A stretch of DNA of 64,000 bases from Okapia johnstoni (GCA_024291935.2 CM044321.1:62552985-62616984); one strand, 5' to 3'. Counted from the stretch's first letter, positions 11,280-23,975 are shown. The notes: generated by a model from the sequence alone, not told the origin. Numbers and translations: made by a program.

Positions 11280-14200
11280 AAAACATATATAGCTTTGGCT
11301 ATTCATGTTCTTCATTGGATACTGGGAAAATCAAATTATTTCTGGAAATCTAGGGATTTCTATCTCTTCAAATTAAAAATTCCTTCCTGCCATGACTTAT
11401 TAGTCAGGAATATCCCCCTTATTTCTGCACAGTAGGGGCGAAATTACACAGACAGCCCTTCATTCTGAAGAAGTATAATTTCCAATTAAATCATATATGA
11501 AATTCTTTCTGTCTCTATAGAAATGGTCACTTTGCTTTCTACCCCTTGAGATACGTTTTATTGCTCAACTAGATAATGTTCACATGGTGTCCGATGTTAT
11601 TAGTACACAGAGTGTTCAGTGGTGCAACTTGGATTTTTGTCTTAATGGACTCCTTTATGTGACTTGATAACAGCACATTAGGTTCTCTATAAAACCTTAA
11701 GATTGAACAATCTTATAAAACCCTCCCCTCTGATCATAGTGGATGGTTGCATTATTTTGCTTTCTATTTTATTTTTTATCCCCTCTAGGATACCGCTAAA
11801 TAGATTTCTTTCTTTTCATTAAATTACTCAAAAGAATAAAATAAAACTGGTTTAAAATAACATTTAGATCAATTGGAATATGGCAGCCTTATTTCTTGAG
11901 GGAAAAAAAAAATCGGAGATTTTTTTCACACAGCAGATAGAAGTAGGGCAAAGAAAGTAGGTTGATCATCATTTCTGCAGTCCAGTTAGAAACTTCTAGA
12001 CATAAACAGTGTCTTACTTCTCTTTCGATGGTTCCTGGGAAATTAAATTTTGGACTTGAGGCAGAGAAAGGCATCCTTGTTGCTGGTGTTACATGAGACA
12101 GCAATTTTCCAGCAGAAAAACAGAAGAGGACCACTACAGTGGAGAAGAGACATAGTCACCATCATCAGTGAAGTCAAGGGTGCCATCACAGAGGATTCAC
12201 TAGAATGGCCCTGCCCTTGCCCATGCATGCTGTTGGAGCATGTTTCTAGGATATGTTTGTAGGAAAGAACACATGGCCCAGGGGAGCTAAAAAATGAAGG
12301 CTGTGAGGTTAAGAAGTCCATACAAAATAGTGAAGATGAATAGTAAGGATTTTATCAAAGGAAATTGAGCATAATATAAATACTGTACAATATCGTTAAA
12401 GACTGTGTTCATCTCTAACTTTTATGATGGATTCATTTGTAGGTTCATTGTTTGGCATTAGCAAGGGATAGTCCAGTGAGAGTTTCACTTGGGAATATGA
12501 AATTATAGATCAAAGGAGGGACTGTGGCAAGAAAGAAGAGTTGAAGCATACATTTGAGAGAGAGGCATCTGCTTAGAGGAGATAAATGAAGCATGTTACT
12601 CTCCCAAGAGCAGGAGAGGGCTAATCCTTCAGAAACTGCAGGGCCCATTGAGAAGGAAAAGTAAATGCAAAAGCAGAAGTCAGTGAATATCCAGAGTTAG
12701 ATGTGTTAAAATCATTTCTAGTTCTACTCTAAACATAGAATATACATGGATAATCTATATTTCTCTTCCTAAATAAGTATTTTTTATCATTTATCATATG
12801 ATCTTTCTCTAATATATTACTCATTAGTGTCTTGAATAATCTAGTACAATATAATTACATGAAATAATTTCCTAGAAAAAGGTTGGAATTTTTTACTGTT
12901 AATAAACCTGAGTAGAAATTCTAATGGAATGTTCTGAACAAAATTCAATTTACTTAGCATTAGTTTGTATAGTTGTGTTTCCAATCAAGGCAACCAACTT
13001 TTATGATTGGAAAGAGATTTGAGTTAAATGTACCTTTCAGAGATTTTCAAAAGGATAGACTCGAAGTCCTCTGTGATCTACGGTTCTCTATGGCATATAA
13101 GAAAAGCTCATTTGCTTCTATGTTAATTTAGCGGTATAACTTATAAGCTGGAAGATTAAAAAGGTTCAAGTGAGTGCTTACCCCAGAGCTTCTTTTAAGT
13201 GTACATTAGTGAATAATAAATCCTTGCCGTTTAAATCTTCTAATGTTTTTATTCAAAATAAATAGTTGGCCATGTATCTTTAGTTATGAAGCTTACTTGT
13301 GACGATTTAGATAATCTCAAGACAATTATATTGGTAGCATTACTGCTGTGCATGTTCCTTTTGAATTGCTATTTAGAGACATGGAAATCAGATATGGCCC
13401 ATTGCTTCAGATGACAAGGGTTAGTTCATTATCCATAAAAAATATGTCTCCTTATTTCCTACAGATTTTGCCTAGGATTATTAATTATACAAAATTCACC
13501 CTATATTTTTAGTGTAAATGTAACTATGTTGTTATTAAAATACATGGGGTATCTATAGGTCCATTTAACTCAGTTAAAAACCCAGATCTATAAACTAGTT
13601 GAGGAGATAATTCTGAAAAATTCTCAGAATAAATATCATATTCTACTAAATACAGAAAAATTAGTAGGGAATTTAGATAGCACCTGTCTACAAAGCTTTT
13701 TCACAGTGGAAATATTATTTAAGCTCTGGGTTTCTGGTTTTGGAAAGTAATGGCAATTTGTTTATCCACCTCATAAGATTTTAGGGATTATTTTAAAAGA
13801 GAAAATGAATGATATCCTATAAAATGGAAAGGGGACAACAACTTGAATGTATTTATCTTTCAAATACCATGGTATCCTTTGTGCAACGTGCCATAATGGG
13901 CAAAGTTAAATAAAGCACTTCTTACCGTTGGATTGCAATGCCCCGGGACTCAATTTGTGGTCTTGGAGGAAGTGAAATACTGATCCATTAGCCCAGGACA
14001 GAGCTGGTTTATTTTTGCTGTTCCCCACTTTTTATTAACAGCCCTCTCAGCGCACTCTCTAATGTGCCCTGAGTCAGATGATAAATCACACAGCCACCCT
14101 AAGACTTCCATGGCAATGAGGAATTGCCTTTGTGGCTCTTTCTCTTTCATGAAAAAATGCTTCCCCTGTTTATCTTCTAGAACAAAGTTTCACATATCTG

Positions 14201-14439
14201 GGTGCACCACTCATCACCGAGCATCATCTGCAAAGCTTTTGTGCCCAAGTTTCACCAACAGAAATTCCAATTTAATCAGTTGTAGATGGGGTCTTGTCAG
14301 GAGTCTTTTCTTTCTTTTTTTTTTTTTTTTTACATGCACTTCAAGTGATTCCAAGATGTGGGCAGAGTGGAGATTCACTCTTCTCTATGGAAGTAGCTCA
14401 GAGGAACGAGCTTTAGAATCAAAAAGTCTGCATTAGGCT
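11280..14439. other. long single-copy stretch, no gene recognised
   Basis: Over 3 kb without a recent SINE or LINE insertion, which is rare in this window. Open frames at 11889-12321 (both strands), 12445-12648 and 13950-14436 are under 130 codons, overlap on opposite strands and match no known protein. A poly-T run lies at about 14312-14331. The segment could hold regulatory sequence, but nothing visible proves it. Confidence 0.4.
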
Positions 14440-14605
14440 CTGAGTGGTTCCACTGTGCTGCCCAAACAGTTCCCTAGGTTCTCTGAGCCTCTGCTGTCCT
14501 AACTGTCTGCACAATGGGAATGGAAATATAAACCCTGCAGGGCTAGTCTTAGTTTAAAGTAGATAATGTGTGTACAATATGTGCAAAGTAGTAAACACTG
14601 ATAAA
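14440..14605 (+). mobile_element. MIR SINE relic
   Basis: Weak but ordered match to the MIR body: CTCTGAGCCTCTGC, GTCTGCACAATGGGAATGG, then a GATAATGTGTGTACAA stretch. MIR is an ancient tRNA-derived SINE. Confidence 0.55.
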
Positions 14606-16264
14606 TCCCACTGAGCCATTCTAGATAAGAGCACAGACTTATACTCGGAAGGGTTGAAGCTATTTAGTTGAGAAAATTCTCCCAGAAGCCTGACTCACGT
14701 GTTCCTAATACAAAATGAATATCTTTTTTGTAAAAAAAAAATAGCTTTTAATATTCTAGAATCTGAATATGTTTGCATAAATCCATCACCTAGATTATTC
14801 AGCAAGTCGCAGGAGAGGAAGGTTTTTTTTTTCCTCTAGCTATAAAAGTCACAGAGATTAGCATTATTTATCAATAACTACCAATTTTAAGCACATGATT
14901 AGATATTAAGAGCCCCATATTTTATTAATAACAAGTTATATGACTTTGAGGCACTTTTCCATGTTTTAGTTTCCTCATCAAAACTATTCATATTTTTTTT
15001 GTCCTCTTTGAGCTCTATTTAAGTTTTTCCATGTATTCAGTGCTTGGTACTAAGGGAGAAAAATAGAAACTAATACACTCTAAGACAAGAAACTTAAAAC
15101 TAAGATAATTTAAGTAGTTACCCTATTAGGTATGTCATCATCATTATCATCACTGAAATGTTCAATAGAAGAAGTGACAACCTAAAGATTGTATTTAGAA
15201 ACCCACGCAGCAACAAAGACCCAGCACAGCAAAAATAAATTAAAATTTTTTAAAAATTAAAAAAGTCCCTCCCCCCAAAAAATTAAAAAAGTGAAGTACA
15301 TGAAAAGCAAATCCACATTCACTTGCTATTATTGATAGATTTTCCAGTTCCACTATTGAATATAAGTTATAATCACACATTTCAACATTTTATTGTGACT
15401 TTTGGGGCACGCATTTTTTGCCTATGGAAATCTTTCCTTTGCTAGTATTCAACAGGTAACTCACTACGGAGTATAGAAAATTCTTTTGCTGTTACCCAAA
15501 TGCAGATATTTTCTGATTCACCAAAATTCTGCCTTTCCAGGTTTTAGAGTTTTCCTGCTTTTCTGATTAAGTTATCCTTATGTAAGGGCTTCACAAACAA
15601 GCAATGGTTGAGAAAGAGATACGATATGAAATAATTCAGTCAAGAATTCATCCACAGTGTGTCACTTTAGATGTGTAATCTGAGAATCTTAGCGTGCCTC
15701 CTTATCAGGCACATTTTGTTTCACATCGTACCTATTGATACTGTACCTTGGGACTTATAGAGGATGTTGAAAGGGAAACACTGAAGAGAGGAAAAACAAC
15801 TAAATCCAAAGCATGCCCACTAGCAACCTGGTTCCATCCCCTCTCTTCTACTCATTTTGTCTTTCCCACACAATCGGACAGAGATGGCAAGACCATTGCT
15901 TTTTTCCCAAAGTGTCAGAGCAGGTAGACAGGAAGACTAGCCAACCTGAGGCACAGGTCACTGGGAGGAGACCATGATACTACCCAGCATTCTGCTTTAT
16001 TACCATCATTAAGTCATCAACAAGGAAATAATATGACAGGCGAAACGCTATTCCTACGTATCACAAGTGTCACTTTCCCTAGGTTCATAAAATAGATTAA
16101 TATTTGGTTTATTCTTCTATCCAAAAACGCATGGCAAACACCCACCCACTCCATTCACTTTGGGTATTAAGCCTTCTAGAAACCATTAGTAACAATAACC
16201 AAATACAAGTCCTTTTTATATAAAATAGAAGAAAGTTTTTATATTCTACAGTACATGTCCCCAA
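14606..16264. other. single-copy AT-rich stretch
   Basis: No gene is recognised. Apart from the CHR-like piece at 15195-15260 and short homopolymer runs (poly-A at about 14733, poly-T at about 14823), nothing repetitive is seen. Confidence 0.35.
15195..15260 (+). mobile_element. CHR-type SINE 3' fragment
   Basis: GCAACAAAGACCCAGCACAG followed by an AAATAAATTAAAA tail matches the 3' end of the cetartiodactyl tRNA-derived CHR SINEs. The head is missing. Confidence 0.6.
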
Positions 16265-16486
16265 GGGCTTCCCAGGTGGTGCTAGTGGTAAAGAGCCCAC
16301 CTGCCAATGCAGGTTAGACTTAAGAAATGTGGGTTTGATACCTGGGTCCGGACGATCCCCTGGAAGACAGCACGGCAACCCACTCCAGGATTCTCGCCTG
16401 GAGAATCCCATGGACAGAGGAGCCTGGAGGGTTACAGTCCATAGCGTCACACAGAGTGGGACACGACTGAAGGAACTTGGCACACA
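16265..16486 (+). mobile_element. Bov-tA SINE
   Basis: GGGCTTCCCAGGTGGTGCTA head, then the CCACTCCAGGATTCTCGCC body and a GGACACGACTGAAGGAACTT end. Confidence 0.93.
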
Positions 16487-16903
16487 AACATCACCAAATA
16501 GTATGGATCAAAATATGAAAGAAATGAAATGAAAAGTCAAACTTTCTTAAGAGACTTCAAATGGGTTTCAGGTGCTCATTTTATTGAAGAACATAAACAG
16601 GCACAAAGCCTGCAAAAAAACAATAAAGTTCTTGTGCAGACGACATTCGAGGTTTGTTGGTTTAAAAGGCTGAAAGGATTAAGGGAGAAAAGAAGAGTAT
16701 GGGATAATTCGAGAGGAAACAGGCTCCACTTCTGCTGAGAAACCTGTAGAGGTAGTTACTCTGAGCAAGAGGACTTCCTATTACAAACAGTACCCACTCA
16801 TGGAAGCATCAGTAACATAAGGCCGTGAAGCATCTTCATCAGGTTAGCCGGCAGCATCTTACAGTTCATCCACTCTCTTTGTTCCCCACTGCATCTCCTT
16901 TTC

Positions 16904-17176
16904 GGAGAAGGCAATGGCACCCCACTCCAGTACTCTTGCCTGGAAAATCCCATGGACGGAGGAGCCTGGTAGGCTGCAGTCCATGGGGTCGCTAAGAGTT
17001 GGACACGACTGAGTAACTTCACTTTCACTTTTCCCTTTCATGCACTGGAGAAGGAAATGGCAACCCACTCCAGTGTTCTGGCCTGGAGAATCCCTGGGAC
17101 GGCGGAGCCTGGTGGGCTGCCGTCTATGGGGTCGCAGAGAGTCAGACATGGCTGAAGTGACTTAGCAGCAGCAGCA
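16904..17176 (+). mobile_element. Bov-A2 SINE (dimer)
   Basis: Two Bov-A monomers in tandem (about 16904-17025 and 17045-17176), each with a GGAGAAGG(C/A)AATGGCA start and a body ending in GACACGACTGA or GACATGGCTGA. They are joined by a CTTTCACTTTTCC-type linker; the tail is (GCA)n. There is no tRNA head, which separates it from Bov-tA. Confidence 0.92.
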
Positions 17177-17249
17177 TCTCCTTTTCCAGGTCAGTTTTCT
17201 GATCTGGGTAGACTTTCCAGTTCAGCTCAGAATAATTAAAAATTCCCCT

Positions 17250-17440
17250 TCTCCTTCAAATCACATTTGATTTTCCCAGAAAGTCTTAGAGACAAAGGTT
17301 AGCATCCCCATTTGACTAATAAATGACTGACATGAAGACAGATGGCTTTTCCCACATCTCACAGTCAAACAGTGGTGGTACTGATATGCTAAAGAGCTTT
17401 AAAGTCCTCATGCTCTTTCTGTTGCTACACCTATGTCCTT
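17250..17440 (-). mobile_element. MIR SINE relic, reverse strand
   Basis: Complement of the MIR core: CATCCCCATTTGACTAAT, then CACATCTCACAGTCAAACAGTGG-like sequence and a CTAAAGAGCTTTAAAGTCC segment. Diverged. Confidence 0.5.
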
Positions 17441-17492
17441 TGGTTAATAAGGACTTTACTTCTTTAAGTGACAGGGCCCCAACTCAAACTGG

Positions 17493-17542
17493 TTTTGTTG
17501 TTGTTCAGTCGCTAGGTCATGTCTGACTCTTTGCCACCCCTG
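17493..17542 (-). mobile_element. BovB/Bov-A 3' end fragment
   Basis: Only about 50 bases: TTTGTTGTTGTTCAGTCGCT then GTCTGACTCTTTGCCACC, the complement of the shared BovB/Bov-A 3' end. An extremely 5'-truncated insertion. Confidence 0.8.
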
Positions 17543-18123
17543 GATTTCCTCCCCTGTAAAGCCTGGAAATGGAGTTAAATATCCTAGGACTGTTCTCTAG
17601 TTAACTATTTCAAAAAATCAATAGTTTCTATCGCTTTTTTGTGTCAATATGTAAACGTGGTATCTGGACACAGAGATGTAAAACTTACAAATTTCCTCCA
17701 CAGCACCATCTATAGGCCTGTTGAATCAATTCTTCATGTCGTCCATCCACTGCTCGTTTTCAATAATTAAAAGGAATATTTTTTGTTTGCCATTAACATT
17801 GATTCATCTGCAGTCTTGAAAACTAATGATCAATTGATCTCACTAATAATGATCTGAACTGAACTTTTTAAATATAAAGCTGAGTCCTTTGTCTCAAGAA
17901 CTATGTCGCAAGGGAACCAGGTATACAAAAGTATATGTACCCCAAATAGTGTCCCTTTATAAACAATGCCATGAATTTCAAAATAAAATGATGTACTTCT
18001 TGAACCAACTTTAAAATAACTTTAATTCTTAAACAATTCACTTTATCTTGATCAGTTTTTTTTTTTTTGCCTTATGGTGTATAATTTGTGCTGAAAGATT
18101 AAACAGTTATCTCTGTTTTCCTG
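17543..18123. other. single-copy AT-rich segment
   Basis: No repeat or exon is recognised; a poly-T run lies near 18057-18069. Confidence 0.35.
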
Positions 18124-18351
18124 GTGTGTGTGCGCTAAGTTCACTTCAGTCATGTCCAACTCTTCCTGACCCTACAGACTGTAGCCCATCAGCCTTCTCT
18201 GTCCACGGGATTCTCCAGGCAAGAATACTGGAGTGGGTTGCCATGCCCTCCTCCAGGGGATCTTCCTGACCCAGGGATCAAACCCCAGTCTCTTACATCT
18301 AACCCGAATTGGCAGGCAGGTTCTTTACCACTAGTGCCACCTGGGAAGCCC
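18124..18351 (-). mobile_element. Bov-tA SINE, reverse strand
   Basis: GTGTGTGTGCGCTAAGTT at the 3' side, the complement of the Bov-A body, and a complete tRNA-like head ending CACCTGGGAAGCCC. Confidence 0.95.
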
Positions 18352-18781
18352 TATTTTCCTGGTATTACCTTTCAACTTACAGCATTGTTCTTTACCAGTT
18401 TCTACTTGCAGGAACATTTTAACATTTAGTGTGAAAATAAAAAAGATTTTTAAGTCTGTATTCTATAGTGGACTCAGTGACTTTTCATTAGAAATTGTTT
18501 TGCTTGACCTATAGCATATACATACAGATACTTTCAAACAACTCCTCAAAAATTGCACTTCTAGTGAGAGAAAAGACAACTGAAAGCATCACATACGACA
18601 TCGTAAAAACTCCTGAAGAGCAAATGCATTTTCCTACATTTACTTCTATATTTTGATTTTATTTGCAAAAAGGCAGCTCAGAGAAAGGAATAAGGTTGAA
18701 GTCTCACTGGGAAGAGGTGCTGAAAGTCATCAAAACAGAATAAAGTGTTCTGGAATTTGGTACAGAGGACGAGTTACATGT
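18352..18781. other. single-copy spacer between SINEs
   Basis: Nothing recognised; AT-rich. Confidence 0.3.
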
Positions 18782-18990
18782 GCTTCCCAGGTGGTTCAGT
18801 GGTAGAGAATCCACCTGCTGGTGCAGAAGATGTGGGTTTCATCCCTGGGTGGGGAAGATCCCCTGGAGAAGGAAATGGCAGACCATTGCAGTATTCTTGC
18901 CTGGAAAACCCAAGGACAGAGGAGCCTGGCGGGCTACAGTCCTCAGGGTCGTAAAGAGTTGGACACGATTGAAGCGACTTAGCACTCAGC
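18782..18990 (+). mobile_element. Bov-tA SINE
   Basis: GCTTCCCAGGTGGTTCAGTG head with a tRNA-like GGTTTCATCCC B-box region, Bov-A body, and end GGACACGATTGAAGCGACTT. Confidence 0.94.
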
Positions 18991-19639
18991 ACACCATGAA
19001 TTACATGCCCTGTGTGCACAGTCATTAATAACTGAGCCATCACACAGCTCAGCTGGTATGCTTGACACTAATGTCACATTTACATATGATTGTTCCACTT
19101 GGAGCTGCTCAGGTGGGTTGCTTTTAGTCTCCCAGACTAGCAATTTAGCCTCGTCTTTTTTTTTTTTTACCTGCAGTCTGTGGCCCAAAGAAGCACAGAT
19201 GTTTTCCATATAAGAAACGGAAAGACTCCAGGTAATGGGTGCTTACTATTTCCTCTTTATTCCACAGCTCTATTGCATTGATCTCTATATAAATATTATT
19301 ATTTTAATCATCCACTGCCTTCCATCACAGAATTCATTAAATAAACATTTCTAAATCTTTATCTCCTAGAGATTCTTGAATACAAATCACCTACTTCTTC
19401 TTTCTTTCATGAATAAGATTTAAACAGCAACAGTATAAAAGTAAAAGGCACTCCATCTAAAAAACAAGCCTTTTTCCTATACATAGAATTTTACTATAAA
19501 AGCCTTTGAAACTAGCTGTACTAAATATGGTTAATAACCTTGAAATAACATTTGGAACAGTAACAAAATCCACAGGCCTAAATAAATTGTAAAATTATTC
19601 CAATGTCAGGTAGATGGATAGTTATGATACAAGTCTGTA
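18991..19639. other. single-copy segment
   Basis: No repeat family or exon is recognised. A poly-T run lies at about 19157-19169. Confidence 0.3.
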
Positions 19640-19800
19640 TGTTTTGTAAGAATGTTTCACTTACATAATCAAAATTTGATGAGATTATCATGCAAGATAC
19701 TATTACTCCCAAGTTAAAGATGAGAAACCTGAGGTTTGTAAAAGTTAGCAAACATTGCCAAGGCCCCCCAGGTTTACCATATGTGGCATAAGCCAAATTT
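19640..19800 (-). mobile_element. probable MIR relic, reverse strand
   Basis: Contains AAAGATGAGAAACCTGAGG followed by a TTAGCAAACATTGCC-like segment, the complement of the MIR core region. The outer parts are unclear, so this is tentative. Confidence 0.45.
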
Positions 19801-19965
19801 TGTCCATACCAATTGACTTTCTAGAAATAAGGTCGTATTCTCTTTACAAATATATTTTTGTAGTTCTCTGATACGTATTTACGTTCTTTAGGAAATCAAC
19901 AATTTTCCTGGAATTGAAAACATTTCAACAATAAAAATAATCATAACATGCTAATGCATAACTAA

Positions 19966-20182
19966 TGTGTGCATGTGCTAAGTTGTTTCAGTCGTGTCCA
20001 ACTCTTTGCGACCTTGTGGACTGTAGCGCCAGGTTCCTCTGTCCATGGGGATTCTCCAGGCAAGAATACTGGAGTGGGTTGTTATGCCCTCCTCCAGGGG
20101 ATCTTCCAGACCCAAGGATCAAACCTGCGTCTCTTGCATGTCCTGCATTGGCAGGTGGGTTCCTTACCACTAGTGTCACCTG
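19966..20182 (-). mobile_element. Bov-tA SINE, reverse strand
   Basis: GTGCTAAGTTGTTTCAGTCG end, AATACTGGAGTGGGTTG body, and a tRNA-like head ending CACTAGTGTCACCTG. The outermost head bases are lost. Confidence 0.94.
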
Positions 20183-21279
20183 CATAATAGGACTTAAAGA
20201 GGTTTAAGTCCATCTTGAGAGGGACCCAGCCTCATCTTTTAAAGAGCAACTTTTTTGGATATTCAGACACACACTCCATCCCCTTCCAAACAGAACCAGC
20301 AAAACTCTGCCATTTAATATGTGCAACCAAGTTTCTACCCTCTGATAAATGGAAGAGATTCTCCAAAAGAAACAAGCAAAATCATCCATATAACATTTCT
20401 CTTTCTAGAGAAGCTGAGGCACTTCATTACATTCTACTACATCAAACATTTACATCCTGACAACAAGCACTTCCCTGCTGGCATCAGGCCATGACAAGAG
20501 ACATGGCAGTGGCCGGGGTTACAGCAGCCAATTTGAATTTAACTCAAAGGACCTCTGGCAGAAAAGTGACTCCGGGGATCTGAAACCATCACTGCATGGT
20601 CAAAGAATAATAAAATGCATCCCATTTCATGAGAAAATGAGAATATATTTGTATTTATTACTTTTTTATAGAATATCAGGGAACTTGACAGGCTAGGGTC
20701 AGGTGAACTATTTCTAGGATGTCTAAAGACCAGGCCACTTCCTTCCTCTCTCTCTCCCTATTTCCCCCTTACTCCTTCCTGTGCGTTCTCTCTCTCTCTC
20801 TCTCCCTCTCTCGATCTTTATGTATTTTGTCCTTAGAAATAACTAATAACTACTTCTTTTTTCTCTCAAATGAAATATAAATATGGGTGCAATGAGAATA
20901 ACCAACAACACCAGCATGAGAAAGCAACCACCTTAGCATTCAACACGCCTGTCAGCACAACTGCATGTATTATGTAGTCCAACTGAATCTTCGTTTTATT
21001 TCCATCTGTATCCTTCAATTTATAACTCAGAAAAGGAACAATACCCTTCTCAGAGTCCTTAAGTAGCCTTTCATGTTATGCAGTGGTGGCACTGGGAGTT
21101 TTCCTAAAAATCTCATTTTGATGGAAGAAATGAAAACTAATATCTAGGAGAAATACAAATTAATCCTAAAGAATCTCAATCAACGCAGGTCATGGATGCT
21201 TAGACCTCATCAGTGACCATTATCATTTAAAAAAGGAGTCAAAGAAATACAATAAACACATGGTAGTGATTTCTAAGAA
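20183..21279. other. single-copy segment with CT-rich tract
   Basis: No gene recognised. It holds a pyrimidine-rich low-complexity tract at about 20740-20815. Confidence 0.35.
20740..20815. repeat. CT-rich low-complexity tract
   Basis: Nearly all pyrimidines on the forward strand, including a (CT)n run from about 20788 to 20802. Simple-sequence DNA. Confidence 0.8.
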
Positions 21280-21290
21280 TATGTGTTCAT

Positions 21291-21366
21291 TTGTTGTTAC
21301 TGTTCAGTCACTAAGTTGTGTCCAACTCTTTGCCACCCTGTGGACTGCAGCACTCCAGGCTTCCCT
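21291..21366 (-). mobile_element. 76-bp BovB/Bov-A 3' end with 11-bp target duplication
   Basis: Starts TTGTTGTTACTGTTCAGTCA and runs through CCAACTCTTTGCCACC, the complement of the shared 3' end. It is flanked by an exact 11-base direct repeat, TATGTGTTCAT (21280-21290 and 21367-21377), marking a complete, severely 5'-truncated retrotransposition event. Confidence 0.9.
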
Positions 21367-21674
21367 TATGTGTTCATAATTTGTGTTCATTAGCATTGTA
21401 AATTAGCCTTATGATAGCCTAAAGCATTACATGTTTCTATTTGTCTGTTTTGTGGAAATCAGCACTCTACTTATAAGAGATGAAAAAAAAACTTTTCTCA
21501 TTTATGTGAATGGATTCTTGAGGCTTGAGCTAAACCTCCCAGTGACAACATCATGCACAGAGCACATAATGCATTTTAAAAAGGTAGCACATATCCAAGT
21601 TTTCAAATGGAAATTATAATAAGGTTTTCTGTAAAACTCTGTTAGATATCTTTCAGTAATTGTTCTAATGATAA

Positions 21675-22417
21675 CGTTCTGTTGCTAAGTCGTGTCCACC
21701 TTTTTGCCACCTCATGGACTGCAGCTCACTGGGCCTCCCTGTCTTTCACTATCTCTCAGGGTTTACTCAAACTCATGTCCATTGAATCGGTGATGCCTTC
21801 CAACCATCTCATCCTCTATTGTCCCCTTCTCCTCCTGCCTTCAATCTTTCCCAGCATCAGGGTCTTTTCCACCTCTTTGCATCAGATGGCCAAAGTATTG
21901 GAGCTTCAGCTTCATTATCAGTCTTTCCAATGAATATTCATGGTTGATTTCCTTTAGGATTGCCTGGTTTGATCTCTTTTTTGTTCAAGGGACTCTCAAG
22001 AGTCTTCTCCAGCACCACAGTTCAAAAGCATCAGTTCTTAGGCACACAGCCCTCTTTATGGCCCAATTCTCACATCTGTACATGACTACTGGAAAAACCA
22101 TAGCTTTGACTATATGGACCTTTATCAGCAAAGTAACGTCTCTGCTTTTTAATACTCTGTCTAGGTTTGTCATAGTTTTCCTTCCAAGGAGCAAGCATCT
22201 TTTAATTTTGTGGCTGCAGTCACCATCCACAGTCATTTTGGAGCCCAAGAAAATAAAATCTGTCACTGCTTCTATTTTTCCCCTTCTATTTGCCATGAAG
22301 TGATGGGACTGAATGTCATGATCTTCATTTTTTGAATGTTGAGTTTTAAGCCAGATTTTTCACTAAGAAATTCTTTAGTTCCTCTTTACTTTCTGCCATC
22401 AGAGGGGTATCATCTAC
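21675..22417 (-). mobile_element. BovB 3' fragment, reverse strand
   Basis: Covers the BovB 3' end back to just past the YADD region (complement of AGGGGTATCATCTACTAA at the truncated end). The reverse strand keeps an open stretch with KIEAVTDFIFLGSKM and VVMYRCENWAIK; other parts are shifted or stopped. Confidence 0.92.
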
Positions 22418-22998
22418 TAAAGATGACTAGAAAATGTATTTTGATGTTGTAGGTAAAGAATCTGAATTCAATTGTTTCATCAAACATGAGAACAGAAAAA
22501 AAGCAATATTTCTAAATATTTTTATTTCCTATAACATAGTTTTAAATGTATTTACAATTTAAATAAAATTTATTTAATAAATAAAATCATAAATTAAATG
22601 TAAGTAGACATTTTAAAATATTACTAAAAATTTAGAAGCGAAAGAAGCTATTCTAGGTTGGGATTGTCAGCAAAGAAGGAAGGTTGCCAACTTTCCTGAC
22701 TGGCCTAGGGCTGAGGAGTTTCCAGAGGTAGAAGACTTTCAGTGCTAAAGCCAAGAATGTCTTGGAAAAATTAGGATAAGCTGATTGTTTTACAAAGGGG
22801 TAAAATAGTATGGGGTCATGAGCAACTCAACAATAGAAACGAGCTCTTTCATGAATGAAAATACAGAGAAGATTGTGCCATGACTGAGATGTTAAGAAAA
22901 GGATGTACTTCTTTGATGGCATATATAATTGTCAACAAGGAGTGCCATTGCTTTATGACCAGAAAGAATAAACAAGCTGGGGAGACCCAGATCCCAAT
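22418..22998. other. single-copy AT-rich spacer
   Basis: No repeat or exon recognised; the left half is very AT-rich. Confidence 0.3.
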
Positions 22999-23194
22999 AG
23001 GGCTTCCCTGATAGCTCAGTTGGTAAAGAATCCACCTGCAATGCGGAGACATGGGTTCAATACCTGGGTTGCGAAGATCCCCTGGAGAAGGGAAAGGCTA
23101 CCCACTCCAGCATTCTGGCCTGGAAATTCTGTGGACTGTATATAGTCTATGGGGTCGCAAAGACTTGGACACAACTGAGCAACTCTCACTTTCA
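22999..23194 (+). mobile_element. Bov-tA SINE
   Basis: GGGCTTCCCTGATAGCTCAG head with GGTTCAATACC B-box region, Bov-A body, end GGACACAACTGAGCAACTCT. Confidence 0.94.
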
Positions 23195-23457
23195 CATATC
23201 ACTTTTCAGATCCCACTAAGGAAGCAAGGTTGATACAAAAATTACCAATAGGATACCAGTGTTGGCTTTAATAACAAGTCTTAGGTGATTGTTTTTGAGC
23301 ACTGTGAATAATTAAACTCTATAACTGTATTGAATGCTACAGAGAAATTATTTGTGTCCATTTCATAAGTAGAGCTGATTGCACTATCACTGGTTTTCTT
23401 CACATAAAAATTATAGTTTTAGTGCTTACATATTATGTTCTCTGTATTGTTCTTTTT

Positions 23458-23676
23458 GGGCTTCCCAGGTGGCTTAGTGGTAAAGAATCCACTTGCCAAT
23501 GCAGGAGACACAAGAGACACAGGTTTGATCCCTAGGTTGGGAAGATCCCCTGGAGAAGAAAATGGAAACGCACTCCAGTATTCTTGCCTGGAAAATCCCA
23601 TGGACAGAGGAGCCTGGCGGGCTACAGTCCATAGGGTCTCAAAGAGTCAGATATGACTGAGCATGCAGGCAGGCAG
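23458..23676 (+). mobile_element. Bov-tA SINE with 14-bp target duplication
   Basis: Complete tRNA-like head and Bov-A body, with a GCAGGCAGGCAG tail. It is bounded by an exact direct repeat, GTATTGTTCTTTTT (23444-23457 and 23677-23690), so both ends of the insertion are fixed. Confidence 0.96.
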
Positions 23677-23769
23677 GTATTGTTCTTTTTAGAAGCTCTT
23701 AAAACAAATTTCAGGGATTGAAAAGAAGGAATAAAATTTACTACATATATTGAGACCTTCCTTTTTGCT

Positions 23770-23975
23770 TTATAAATATCACCATATGTAATGCTCATAA
23801 CAACCACAGAAAGTAAATACTACTATTACATTCCTTTGTCAAATGAGAAATTGGTGTCAGAGAATGGTTAAGTTACCCTGGCCTAAGATCGCTTCGTTAG
23901 AAACAGGTGAAGACATGATCTGAACCTACATATTCTGACTCTAAAGCCCCGGTGCCCAGACACCATACAATATCC
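23770..23975 (-). mobile_element. MIR SINE relic, reverse strand
   Basis: Complement of MIR in order: AATGCTCATAACAACC, CAAATGAGAAATTGGTGTC, GGTTAAGTTACCCTGGCC, then a GATCTGAACCTACATATTCTG segment. Confidence 0.7.

Noticed and set aside
13950..14436. Opposing frames of 66 and 124 codons as exons
   Set aside because: No consistent splice sites or known domain. The forward frame runs through a poly-T tract encoding a phenylalanine run, a sign of non-coding DNA.
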